Assembly: GCF_026427595.1 (NCBI RefSeq)
Contig: NZ_CP101527.1
Location: 2,389,501-2,453,500, forward strand
Length of the DNA: 64,000 bases
Source of the DNA: Alkalimarinus sediminis
Lineage (GTDB): Bacteria > Pseudomonadota > Gammaproteobacteria > Pseudomonadales > Oleiphilaceae
Direction: 5' to 3'
Shown: piece by piece, positions 29,478 to 37,583 of the stretch
Numbering within the stretch: the stretch's first letter is position 1
How the letters are laid out: every line of letters begins with the position of its first letter
Program-made: the position numbers and the translations under genes
Notes under the pieces: generated by a model
Databases searched by the model: none
Told to the model about the DNA's origin: nothing
Seen by the model: the letters and a program-made list of their open reading frames with translations, nothing else

Positions 29478-29900
29478 ACCTATTACCTCACCCGAATTAA
29501 CGTTATTAAAAGCGATACTAAAGATGCTATTCAAGACAGCGACTATTTATAATACTGCCCTGTTGGCTATGATATTCATATACCAACCACCAACATATAA
29601 GCCGTTGATGACATACCTACCAACATTCAACTTTCCAGCAGGGCATATTATAACGTTTCGATAAAGAAAAAAACTCGACAGGAGCGTCTTTAGCCTCTGA
29701 ATCACTCAGTATGAGCACTATTCAGCCAAATATAATAATCAACAGTGGAACTTAAACACTTCCTACAACAAAATCATGCTCTACAGCAACCATTTTAGAG
29801 TCGGGTATTGCAACCACTATGATCATCACTACACTAGGAGAATGCACTTCATCTTAGACGGCATTCAAACTATACCAATAGACAAAAGACTTTTAAATTT
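29478..29900. other. 423-bp intergenic region between hom and the small lipoprotein gene
   Basis: It contains the possible hom leader. On the minus strand TATAAT (29652-29647) is followed by a long-range inverted repeat, tgccctgctgg (29645-29635) against ccaacagggca (29566-29556), with one G:U-type mismatch. Between the arms is a 16-codon frame from ATG 29626 to TGA 29576 (MLVGMSSTAYMLVVGI) with GGAAAG four nt upstream. A leader or attenuation role is speculative. From 29660 to 29900 I see nothing recognisable. Confidence 0.35.
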
Positions 29901-30119
29901 ATGCTAAAAACAATCAAGGCTTCAACAATTCTTCTTTCCTTGTTGCTAGTTTCTGGCTGCGGTGGAGATACCGCCTTTAGTAGCTATAGTAACTATGATT
30001 TAAAAAACGCTTATGCAGGCTGCAAGTCCGACAACCTCTCACCAGGAAAAGCCTTACAGTGCGGGAATATAGAAAAGGAGTGTGCGAAAAGAAAGAAAAA
30101 GAGTGGCTTTAGATGCTAA
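29901..30119 (+). CDS. Small cysteine-rich lipoprotein, unrecognised
   Basis: A 72-residue protein with a lipoprotein signal: a basic start, a hydrophobic stretch (about 8-17) and the lipobox LVSGC with Cys20. Position +2 is Gly, so sorting to the outer membrane is plausible. The mature part has four more Cys (41, 54, 61, 72), enough for two disulphides, and a basic C-terminal segment (CAKRKKKSGFRC). The upstream ribosome-binding site is weak. It sits between hom and dsbC on the opposite strand, and the neighbouring disulphide isomerase gene makes an oxidised periplasmic fold plausible. I do not recognise a family. Confidence 0.6.
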   Translation: MLKTIKASTILLSLLLVSGCGGDTAFSSYSNYDLKNAYAGCKSDNLSPGKALQCGNIEKECAKRKKKSGFRC

Positions 30120-30168
30120 GCCTAACAACCACTCCAATCAAAAGCTCAAGATAACCGAACCAATAAAG

Positions 30169-30903
30169 CTATAAAACGCCTAGCTGTTTTGCCAGTGCAT
30201 CAGCAGGCGCATATCCTGGTAGCAGTTTACCAGAATCTAATACAATCGCCGGGGTACCGTTCACACCAACTCTCTGGCCTAACTGAAGATGGCGTGCAAT
30301 TGGATTCTCACAACTCTTAGCAGGAATAGTCTTACCGTTTTTAGCTTTGGTCATGGCATCCATCGGGTCATCGGCACACCAAGCAGACATTAGCTTATTG
30401 TAAGAGCCTGACCCCACCCCTGCTCGAGGATACCCCAAGTAATCAACTCGCACCCCCATTGCATTTAATTGAGGGACTTCTTTATGTAACTTTCTGCAGT
30501 ATCCACAATCAATATCTGTAAACACTGTAATCGTTGCCTTTGTCTGACCCTCAGGAATAAAAGATAGCTTTTCAGACTCAGGTATCGTTGCCATTATAGC
30601 AGCTCGACTGATCTCTCTCTTTTGCTCTGTTAGATTGGTAATCTTGTGGCCGTCTAACTGATAAACCTCGCCCGCTATAATATATTTACCATCAGCAGAT
30701 ACCAGCAGCGGTTGGTCTGTTGTAGATGAAACTTCAAACAAACCAGAGAAAGGCGTTTTTTCAATTGATGTGATGTTTAATGCGGGCAAAGACGCGCCCA
30801 ACTGAGCTCTAATATCCTTCTCCACTTTCTCACTGACGTCACTTGCTACAGCTACTGTAGCCGAGCAACAAAGGAGACCTACACTTAAGAATCTAAAAAG
30901 CAT
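30169..30903 (-). CDS. dsbC: Thiol:disulphide interchange protein DsbC
   Basis: Periplasmic disulphide isomerase and chaperone, kept reduced by DsbD. I start it at ATG 30903 (MLFRFLSVGLLCC), because GGGTGG lies just upstream; a start 13 codons earlier at 30942 is less likely. That gives 244 residues with a signal peptide ending near AVAS, an N-terminal dimerisation domain (about 20-75) and a thioredoxin fold with CGYC at residues 133-136. A second Cys pair (AWCADD...AKSCENP) forms the structural disulphide, and the cis-Pro loop is VNGTPAI. It lies upstream of hom-thrC-recJ, as in Pseudomonas. Confidence 0.95.
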   Translation of the reverse strand: MLFRFLSVGLLCCSATVAVASDVSEKVEKDIRAQLGASLPALNITSIEKTPFSGLFEVSSTTDQPLLVSADGKYIIAGEVYQLDGHKITNLTEQKREISRAAIMATIPESEKLSFIPEGQTKATITVFTDIDCGYCRKLHKEVPQLNAMGVRVDYLGYPRAGVGSGSYNKLMSAWCADDPMDAMTKAKNGKTIPAKSCENPIARHLQLGQRVGVNGTPAIVLDSGKLLPGYAPADALAKQLGVL

Positions 30904-31064
30904 TACACCACCCAATAATATAATTTTATAAAAACAGAACACTCTCTAAGAGGCAGCTATATAACGCGCCCTTAAATACATGCCTTTAATAATCACTTAG
31001 TTTACTTCGCTGCAAACTGCCTTCTATAACCGGGTTCAACAAACCTAGCCATTCAAACGACCTT

Positions 31065-31106
31065 GTTCAAAAGGCATTAATCAAAAGGCATTGTTCAAAA
31101 GGCATT
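31065..31106. repeat. 13-15-bp tandem repeat upstream of dsbC
   Basis: Three consecutive units share tcaaaaggcatt: gttcaaaaggcatta (31065-31079), atcaaaaggcatt (31080-31092) and gttcaaaaggcatt (31093-31106). The first copy reads with an upstream CCTT. Confidence 0.75.
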
Positions 31107-31269
31107 GTAGAGAAGACCTTTTATAACGATATTTTGACTGCATTATAACCATGAAAGTTCCCATAAGATCCATTACTATTGTGTAATGGATGAATAATCG
31201 CGCCCAACGATATGATCACTTTAGCAGTCTTATCGCCCCCCTATTAAATCATCACCAAATTTCAGGCAC

Positions 31270-31300
31270 AAAAAAAGGCAGCATATAGCTACCTTTTTTT
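31270..31300 (-). terminator. Intrinsic terminator of the rpsP-rimM-trmD-rplS operon
   Basis: On the minus strand ggtagc and gctgcc pair (one G:U) around a 5-nt loop, extended by A/T pairs and followed by a run of eight T. The A run on the other side may also make it work in the reverse direction. Confidence 0.9.
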
Positions 31301-31315
31301 ATGGCTTTCGAAAAC

Positions 31316-31672
31316 TTAGCCAAGCTTCTCTTTAATACGAGCAGCTCTTCCGCTAAGGTCACGAAGATAGTAAAGCTTCGCTTGACGAACATCACCACGA
31401 CGCTTAACAGTCACACTATCAATCAACTTACTGAATGACTGGAAAGTTCTTTCAACACCTACACCGTAAGAGATCTTACGAACTGTAAATGAAGAGTTTA
31501 AGCCGCGGTTACGCTTAGCGATTACAACACCTTCATATGCCTGAAGACGCTCACGATCACCTTCTTTTACTTTAACCTGAACGACAACAGTGTCGCCTGG
31601 TCCAAATTCTGCTATCTCTGCGCTCATCTGCTCAGATTCAATCTGAGAAATGATATTGTTCTTGCTGCTCAT
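31316..31672 (-). CDS. rplS: 50S ribosomal protein L19
   Basis: L19 lies at the 30S-50S interface near the aminoacyl-tRNA site. The 118-residue protein is standard, with [35 protein letters not shown] and the C-terminal [14 protein letters not shown]. It is the last gene of the rpsP-rimM-trmD-rplS operon, 38 bp after trmD, and is followed by a strong terminator. Confidence 0.98.
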   Translation of the reverse strand: MSSKNNIISQIESEQMSAEIAEFGPGDTVVVQVKVKEGDRERLQAYEGVVIAKRNRGLNSSFTVRKISYGVGVERTFQSFSKLIDSVTVKRRGDVRQAKLYYLRDLSGRAARIKEKLG

Positions 31673-31710
31673 TATTTGCTCCTAAGAAAAAGCTGTTAAA
31701 TCCGATCGAG

Positions 31711-32457
31711 CTAGCCGGAAGCACACTGCTCGCGGACAAACTCTTCTAACAACCCCTTCTCCTCCTCTGAAAGAATTTTATCTTCCAGCAGATCCGGGCG
31801 TCGTTGCCATGTTCTACCCAGTGACTGTTTTAATCGCCACCGCCTAATCTGTTCATGATGCCCCCCCATCAACACGTCCGGCACTTTTTCACCCTGAAAA
31901 ACTTCAGGCCTCGTATAGTGAGGACAATCAAGCAACCCGTCATAAAACGAGTCTTGCACTGCTGATTGGTCATGCCCCAATACTCCGGGGATTAAACGGG
32001 CTATAGCATCGATCACTGTTATGGCAGCAATTTCACCACCACTTAATACAAAGTCGCCCAAGGACCACTCTTCATCGATTTCTGCCTTTATCAGTCTTTC
32101 GTCAACACCCTCATAGCGTCCAGCGACCAAAATCAACTTTTGAGCGCCTGCTAGATGCTGAACCCCAGCCTGATCAAGCCTTTTGCCTTGAGGTGATAAA
32201 TATACCACCTTGACACCATCACCTGCAGCCTTTTTTGCTGCCGAGATTGCGTCCTGCAAAGGCTGTACTTTCATTAACATTCCAGGACCGCCGCCATAAG
32301 GCCTATCATCGACAGTACGATGACGATCATGGGTAAAATCTCTGGGGTTCCATGCTTGAAACTCCATGATCCGGCTCTTAAATGCTCGACCTGTTACACC
32401 ATATTCGGTAACAGCCTGAAACATTTCTGGAAACAGAGTAACTGCTCCAATCCACAC
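31711..32457 (-). CDS. trmD: tRNA (guanine-N1)-methyltransferase TrmD
   Basis: TrmD methylates G37 of tRNAs with S-adenosylmethionine and prevents +1 frameshifting. The 248-residue protein begins [12 protein letters not shown] and carries YGGGPGMLM, the trefoil-knot SAM site VYLSPQG and [13 protein letters not shown], and [12 protein letters not shown] with the catalytic Asp. It lies 3 bp after rimM. Confidence 0.97.
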   Translation of the reverse strand: MWIGAVTLFPEMFQAVTEYGVTGRAFKSRIMEFQAWNPRDFTHDRHRTVDDRPYGGGPGMLMKVQPLQDAISAAKKAAGDGVKVVYLSPQGKRLDQAGVQHLAGAQKLILVAGRYEGVDERLIKAEIDEEWSLGDFVLSGGEIAAITVIDAIARLIPGVLGHDQSAVQDSFYDGLLDCPHYTRPEVFQGEKVPDVLMGGHHEQIRRWRLKQSLGRTWQRRPDLLEDKILSEEEKGLLEEFVREQCASG

Positions 32458-32460
32458 GGC

Positions 32461-32988
32461 TTAAAACTCCGGATCCCAATCCACCGTAATGGTTTTTCCT
32501 TCGAGGTCAATATCGGTGACTACCTGACCAGGCAGATAAGGTATTAGGCGCTCTTTTTTAGCATCGCCACGAGGCCCTTTAACTACCATCACATCATTTG
32601 ACCCAGTCTCGATAAGATGACTTACCGTTCCCAAATCAACGCCTTCAACAGTCTTGACTGAAAGCTTTTCTAGCTGATGCCAATAGAACTCACCATCCTC
32701 AAGTTCAGGTAACTCATCAGTTGAGATCACAATAAGTGAGCCGCAGAACTGCTGAGCTAGTTCTCTATCATTACAGTCATTAATACAAGCAATCAAACCT
32801 TTACCGTGTTTCTTGCCTGCAGTCAGCTCAACAACCTTCTCAACACCATCTTTCTTTAAAGTCCAACGGCGATACTGAAGAATGTTTTCTATCGGGTCTG
32901 TAAAAGAATAAATCTTTACCCACCCTTTAACACCGTAAACTGAGGTAACTTTGCCAAGAACCGTTTCACTACTTTTACTACGACTCAT
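32461..32988 (-). CDS. rimM: 16S rRNA processing protein RimM
   Basis: RimM is a 30S maturation factor that binds ribosomal protein S19. The 175-residue protein has the N-terminal RimM domain (LGKVTSVYGVKGWVKIYSFTDP) and a PRC-barrel C-terminal domain (EFYWHQLEKLSVKTVEG onwards, ending LIPYLPGQVVTDIDLEGKTITVDWDPEF). It lies 69 bp after rpsP and 3 bp before trmD. Confidence 0.97.
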   Translation of the reverse strand: MSRSKSSETVLGKVTSVYGVKGWVKIYSFTDPIENILQYRRWTLKKDGVEKVVELTAGKKHGKGLIACINDCNDRELAQQFCGSLIVISTDELPELEDGEFYWHQLEKLSVKTVEGVDLGTVSHLIETGSNDVMVVKGPRGDAKKERLIPYLPGQVVTDIDLEGKTITVDWDPEF

Positions 32989-33057
32989 GACCTGCCTCTA
33001 GCTTACATGACTATATTGATTCTGATCTTGATTCCAACCTCAACTACTTAATAAATA

Positions 33058-33306
33058 TTAAGCAGCAGATTTAACTTCTTTCAATAGCTTTGCAACGCGA
33101 TCTGAAGTTGTTGCACCTTGCTCCAACCAGAAGTTAACGCGCTCACTATCAATACGCAAACGCTCTTCTTGGCCACGAGCAATAGGATTGAAGAACCCTA
33201 CACGCTCTATGTAACGACCATCGCGAGCATTGCGACTATCAGTAACTGACAAATGGTAAAACGGGCGTTTTTTAGAGCCGCCACGAGCTAAACGGATTGT
33301 AACCAT
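33058..33306 (-). CDS. rpsP: 30S ribosomal protein S16
   Basis: First gene of the rpsP-rimM-trmD-rplS operon. The start is ATG 33306 ([18 protein letters not shown]), giving 82 residues, the family length; the open frame upstream to 33360 is not part of S16. The motif [18 protein letters not shown] is typical. Confidence 0.97.
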   Translation of the reverse strand: MVTIRLARGGSKKRPFYHLSVTDSRNARDGRYIERVGFFNPIARGQEERLRIDSERVNFWLEQGATTSDRVAKLLKEVKSAA

Positions 33307-33374
33307 TTCGCTAGGTATCCTGTTAATGCTGTTAACAACCACACAACAAATGCATGGCATTCGAAAGGGCGCAA

Positions 33375-33380
33375 ATTCTA
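33375..33380 (-). promoter_or_regulatory. Candidate -10 element of the rpsP operon
   Basis: Minus-strand TAGAAT is followed by a TTGCGCCC discriminator-like stretch, typical in look of growth-rate-controlled ribosomal promoters. The sequence 17 nt upstream, TTTTAA, is a poor -35 box, so this is tentative. Confidence 0.3.
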
Positions 33381-33567
33381 CTCAAAAACAAATCATATTA
33401 AAACCTATAATTTGTTTTTTTGTTAAAAAACGCACCATATTTTTTAAACTTACTAAAAACTCAGGGTGAATATCTCTTGGACTCCCACCTAAAACACATA
33501 CTTCCTGCACCAACTTCTTATCAGAAATCGCACCTGCCAGACTCTCGGAAGTAAAGCACAGGCAAAA

Positions 33568-34947
33568 CTACATGCGCCCCATTGGCGGAAAACCACCACC
33601 CGGAGGCATCATTCCTTTCATGCCGCGCATCATATTGGCCATACCACCTTTTTTGGTAAACTTTTTCATCATCTTTTGCATCTGCTTATGCTGCTTCAAA
33701 AGCCTGTTCACATCTTGTATTTGAGTACCCGAACCCGCAGCAATACGTCGTTTACGAGGGTTATTGATTACATCAGGAAAGCGTCTTTCATGGGGCGTCA
33801 TAGAACAAATCATCGCCTCCATCTGCCCTAAAGACTTATCATTTACATGCTGCTGAGCCGCCTGAGCCATTTGCCCCATACCCGGCAACTTATCAAGCAA
33901 ATTACCCATGCCCCCCATGTTTTTCATCTGCAAAAGCTGATCACGAAAATCTTCAAGATCAAAGCCTTTACCTTTTTTAATCTTCTTCGTGAGCTTTTCA
34001 GCTTTCTTCTTATCTAGATTGCGTTCAGCCTCCTCGATAAGAGTAAGAACGTCACCCATCCCCAAAATACGAGAGGCAACACGATCGGGGTAAAAGGGCT
34101 CAAGTGCATCAGTCTTTTCACCAACACCCATGAACTTAATTGGCTTACCGGTAATAGAGCGAACAGACAACGCAGCACCACCACGCGCATCACCGTCTGT
34201 TTTAGTCAACACAACCCCGGTAAGAGGTAACGCATCATTAAAAGCTTTAGCCGTATTTGCCGCATCTTGACCCGTCATCGAGTCGACAACAAAGAGCGTC
34301 TCAACAGGGTTAACAGCAGCATGAAGTTGCTTAATCTCCCCCATCATTTCATCATCTATGTGCAATCGACCCGCAGTATCGACAATCACCACATCCATGA
34401 ACTTTTTCTTCGCTGCATCAATAGCTGCTGCAGCAATGTCTACCGGATTTTGCTCGGAGGTACTTGGGAAGAACTCAACATCCACCTCACCCGCTAGCGT
34501 TTCAAGCTGCTTGATAGCGGCTGGACGATAAACGTCAGCACTAACCACCATTACTTTTTTCTTTTCACGCTCTTTTAGAAAGCGAGAAAGCTTAGCAACA
34601 GTGGTGGTTTTACCTGCCCCCTGCAAACCTGCCATCATAATCACGGCAGGCGGTTGAGCAGACAGATCTAACGACTCACAGGTTTCACCCATAACCCGAA
34701 CAAGCTCTGCATCAACGATACGAACAAACTCTTGCCCAGGTGTCAGACTTCTCATAACCTCCTGGCCAACAGATCGAGCTTTCACCTGTTCAATAAACTC
34801 TTTAACGACTGGCAATGCTACATCTGCCTCAAGTAGCGCCATCCTCACTTCTCTGAGGGTTTCTTTAATATTGTCTTCGGTGAGCTTAGCCTGTCCGGTG
34901 ATTTTTTTCAGGCTGCCAGAAAGTCGGTCGGTTAAATTCTCAAACAT
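33568..34947 (-). CDS. ffh: Signal recognition particle protein Ffh
   Basis: Ffh with 4.5S RNA targets nascent membrane proteins to FtsY and SecYEG. I start it at ATG 34947 (MFENLTDRLSGSLKKITG), giving 459 residues; the frame opens 42 codons earlier with a sequence unlike SRP proteins. The N domain is followed by the G domain (P-loop GLQGAGKTTTVAKL, DTAGRLHID, TKTDGDARGG) and the methionine-rich M domain that binds signal peptides, ending GGFPPMGRM. It is divergent from ypjD and upstream of rpsP, as in Pseudomonas. Confidence 0.97.
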   Translation of the reverse strand: MFENLTDRLSGSLKKITGQAKLTEDNIKETLREVRMALLEADVALPVVKEFIEQVKARSVGQEVMRSLTPGQEFVRIVDAELVRVMGETCESLDLSAQPPAVIMMAGLQGAGKTTTVAKLSRFLKEREKKKVMVVSADVYRPAAIKQLETLAGEVDVEFFPSTSEQNPVDIAAAAIDAAKKKFMDVVIVDTAGRLHIDDEMMGEIKQLHAAVNPVETLFVVDSMTGQDAANTAKAFNDALPLTGVVLTKTDGDARGGAALSVRSITGKPIKFMGVGEKTDALEPFYPDRVASRILGMGDVLTLIEEAERNLDKKKAEKLTKKIKKGKGFDLEDFRDQLLQMKNMGGMGNLLDKLPGMGQMAQAAQQHVNDKSLGQMEAMICSMTPHERRFPDVINNPRKRRIAAGSGTQIQDVNRLLKQHKQMQKMMKKFTKKGGMANMMRGMKGMMPPGGGFPPMGRM

Positions 34948-35138
34948 GATGCGTCCATTGATTCCCAAATGTTGCGATTGACTCATTATAACCGAGACTT
35001 TACAACAAAACGAGGCAACACTTTGCAGAGTTAACAAGAAGAAGTTTAAAAGCTTTGATATGAAACAGTACACACGCAGACAGATGACTGGTAATCTATA
35101 ACTTGTTTTTGCATCTGATCAAACCCTTACGGACAAAC

Positions 35139-35933
35139 ATGAACATACTTTTTTTCGGGCTGACATCAATAGCGCTCTATTCACTCGGGACAACATACCA
35201 AGCGTTGATCTATTTTCAGAAAGCGCCTTCAAAGCCTTTTTTTGCATTGCTGATAGGGTTGATTGCCGCCGCTGCTCATAGCACCATGACATATGGACTG
35301 GTTTCCGTTAATGGCGGGCTTGATCTTAGTTTTTTTAATGCCTCTTCATTATTTGCAAGCTTGATTGTTGCAGTACTGCTGATCGTGAGCGTACAACGCC
35401 CCACACAAAATCTTTTCTTAGTCGCCTACCCGATCGCAATAGCCACCATTGTTTGCGCTCTATTATTTGATGCCAGCCCCGAGGAACTGACCTACAAAAA
35501 CTCAGGTATTCTCTCCCACATTATTCTTTCAGTTTTGGCCTACAGCGTCTTCACCCTGGCAGCAGGCCAAGCGTTTCTGCTATATCTGCAAAACAAGCAA
35601 CTAAAAACCAACTACACCAGTTTGTTAATTAGAAACCTCCCACCTTTACAAACAATGGAGGCACTCTTATTTGAGATGATCTGGACCGGACTCATCCTAC
35701 TCACACTAGGAATTGTTAGCGGTGCTATTTTTATCGATGACCTGTTCGCACAACATCTCGCCCACAAAACCATCTTATCGATCATCGCCTGGTCTATTTT
35801 TACAGCGTTGCTTGTTGGCCGGCAAATCAAAGGTTGGAGAGGAATAACAGCGAGCAAATGGACGCTATGGGGCTGCCTCTTCCTTATGCTAGGCTATTTC
35901 GGCAGCAAACTGGTTATCGAGCTCATACTCTAA
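35139..35933 (+). CDS. YpjD/CcsA-like inner-membrane protein
   Basis: A polytopic membrane protein of 264 residues from ATG 35139 (a TTG at 35103 would add 12). About eight hydrophobic helices are visible. It matches the YpjD family, which belongs to the cytochrome c assembly protein CcsA/CcmC superfamily. The conserved position, divergent from ffh and followed by a CNNM-type transporter, is the same as in E. coli and Pseudomonas. The biochemical role is not established; a part in haem or metal handling is only an inference from the superfamily. Confidence 0.88.
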   Translation: MNILFFGLTSIALYSLGTTYQALIYFQKAPSKPFFALLIGLIAAAAHSTMTYGLVSVNGGLDLSFFNASSLFASLIVAVLLIVSVQRPTQNLFLVAYPIAIATIVCALLFDASPEELTYKNSGILSHIILSVLAYSVFTLAAGQAFLLYLQNKQLKTNYTSLLIRNLPPLQTMEALLFEMIWTGLILLTLGIVSGAIFIDDLFAQHLAHKTILSIIAWSIFTALLVGRQIKGWRGITASKWTLWGCLFLMLGYFGSKLVIELIL

Positions 35934-36042
35934 CCAACAAAGAGTCTCAATTTTAATGAGCGCATCCAACAACTAGAAATCTTGACAGCACTGGCGTTGA
36001 GATTTAGTCTTCAATTTCAATCATGCAAGAGCACCTACCACA

Positions 36043-37302
36043 TTGAACGAAAGCTCAACCGAGTTATTATTTTTAATTCTATTCTTACTGATCATTCTTT
36101 CAGGCTTTTTTTCTAGCTCGGAAACAGGAATGATGTCCCTCAACCGCTACCGCCTGAAGCACTTGACCAGAAGCGGGCATAAAGGCGCACAAAGGGCCAG
36201 CAAACTACTCGATCGTACCGACCAGTTGATTGGCGTGATCCTCATCGGCAACAACTTTGTCAATATATTTGCATCTTCAATTGCCACAATCATCGCCCTA
36301 AGACTATGGGGGGATGCAGGCATTGCTATTGCAACAGCACTACTTACAATTGTGATCCTGATTTTTGCAGAAGTAACACCCAAAACACTAGCTGCACTAT
36401 ACCCCGAGAAAATAGCATTCCCAGCATCATTCGTATTAACTCCTCTATTAAAGCTTCTGTACCCACTAGTATGGAGCGTAAACCTTATTACGAACAATCT
36501 GTTAAGACTGCTCGGCATCAAGCAAAGCAATCAAGATTCTGATAATTTGAGCCGAGAAGAGTTAAGAACACTGGTCAATGAAGCAGGCGCACTAATCCCT
36601 CGCAAACACCAAGATATGTTAGTGGGCATACTAGACCTGGAAAAAGTAACCGTTAACGACATCATGGTGCCTCGCAACGAAATAGTCGGTATCGATATTG
36701 AAGACGACTTTTCAGACATCATTACTCAAATAGAGTCTAGTCAGCATACCAGGCTGCCAATTTATAAAAATGACATCAACAATATCATCGGTATCTTACA
36801 CCTTCGGAACTTAACACGCGTTCTGTCCCAAGAAACCCCCAACAAAGCATCACTACTACAAGAGTGTCGAGAGCCTTATTTTGTGCCTGAGAGCACACCT
36901 CTACACACTCAACTCATGAACTTCCAAAAGGAAAAAAGACGTATTGGCATTGTGGTCGATGAGTATGGCGATATTATGGGCATTGCCACCATGGAAGATA
37001 TTCTTGAAGAGATCGTAGGTGAATTCACCACCAATTTCTCAGCCAACAGCGCAGACATTACCCCTCAAGATGATGGCAGTTATATCATTGACGGCTCAGC
37101 GACTATTCGCACGATTAATAAAACACTCTCCTGGAACCTGCCCACATCAGGACCAAAAACCTTGAACGGTCTTATCACTGAAGCACTTGAATCTATTCCA
37201 GATACCAGTGTTTGCCTAAAGATTCATAAACATCAAATGGAAATAAGACAGATCAAAGACAACGTGGTAAAGACAGTGAGAATATACCCCCCTGGCAAAT
37301 AA
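36043..37302 (+). CDS. CNNM/CorB-type membrane protein with CBS and CorC_HlyC domains
   Basis: A 419-residue protein starting at TTG 36043. The N-terminal DUF21 (CNNM) membrane domain has a hydrophobic helix at once (LLFLILFLLIILSGFFSSSETGMMSLN) and two or three more up to about residue 150. A CBS pair (about 205-320, VNDIMVPRNEIVGID and FVPESTPLHTQLMNF) follows, then a CorC_HlyC domain (about 335-415). The family includes E. coli YfjD (CorB) and is linked to magnesium or cobalt transport and resistance. The ribosome-binding site is weak. It is downstream of the ypjD-like gene. Confidence 0.93.
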   Translation: MNESSTELLFLILFLLIILSGFFSSSETGMMSLNRYRLKHLTRSGHKGAQRASKLLDRTDQLIGVILIGNNFVNIFASSIATIIALRLWGDAGIAIATALLTIVILIFAEVTPKTLAALYPEKIAFPASFVLTPLLKLLYPLVWSVNLITNNLLRLLGIKQSNQDSDNLSREELRTLVNEAGALIPRKHQDMLVGILDLEKVTVNDIMVPRNEIVGIDIEDDFSDIITQIESSQHTRLPIYKNDINNIIGILHLRNLTRVLSQETPNKASLLQECREPYFVPESTPLHTQLMNFQKEKRRIGIVVDEYGDIMGIATMEDILEEIVGEFTTNFSANSADITPQDDGSYIIDGSATIRTINKTLSWNLPTSGPKTLNGLITEALESIPDTSVCLKIHKHQMEIRQIKDNVVKTVRIYPPGK

Positions 37303-37583
37303 CGCTCTATCAACGCAAACTGAGATAATTGCAAAAAAATGCAAAAAACCACTCAGAAATGGGAATGAGCTGTGTTTTTTTGTTACTTTTTATTGCTATA
37401 CTAGCTGTAAGTTTGATTTTTGAAATACACTCTGCTATGACATTAGATAGATAAATACAATCATGACAGAGTGTAACTAATAATAAGCGCATGAAACTCT
37501 AATTAATAATAAGCGCCTATTAGCAACACATTTGGTGAGCTCGGCAAGATCATCAGGTTGAGAGTAGTCCATGGGAGTATTTA
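37303..37583. other. 281-bp intergenic region before the DUF1631 gene
   Basis: It contains a 13-bp direct repeat, taataataagcgc, at 37478-37490 and 37504-37516 (26-bp period). There is a TATACT-like -10 candidate near 37398 without a good -35 box. No gene is seen. Confidence 0.5.

Larger units (their letters stand above)
30904..31315. other. 412-bp intergenic region between dsbC and rplS
   Basis: It holds a degenerate tandem repeat (31065-31106), a perfect 8-bp hairpin atccatta/taatggat (31168-31175, 31184-31191) with an 8-nt loop, and the rplS terminator. The dsbC promoter should lie in 30904-31050, but no clear box stands out. Confidence 0.6.

Noticed and set aside
31031-31050. A ggttcaa-containing stretch reminiscent of a tRNA T-loop
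   Set aside because: No acceptor stem, anticodon arm or CCA end can be drawn around it.
33307-33360. Extended N-terminus for ribosomal protein S16
   Set aside because: S16 always begins MVTIRLAR-like; the extra 18 residues are unlike the family.
34948-35073. 42-residue N-terminal extension of Ffh resembling a signal sequence
   Set aside because: Ffh is cytoplasmic and starts MFENLTDRL; the hydrophobic-looking stretch is leader DNA read in frame.
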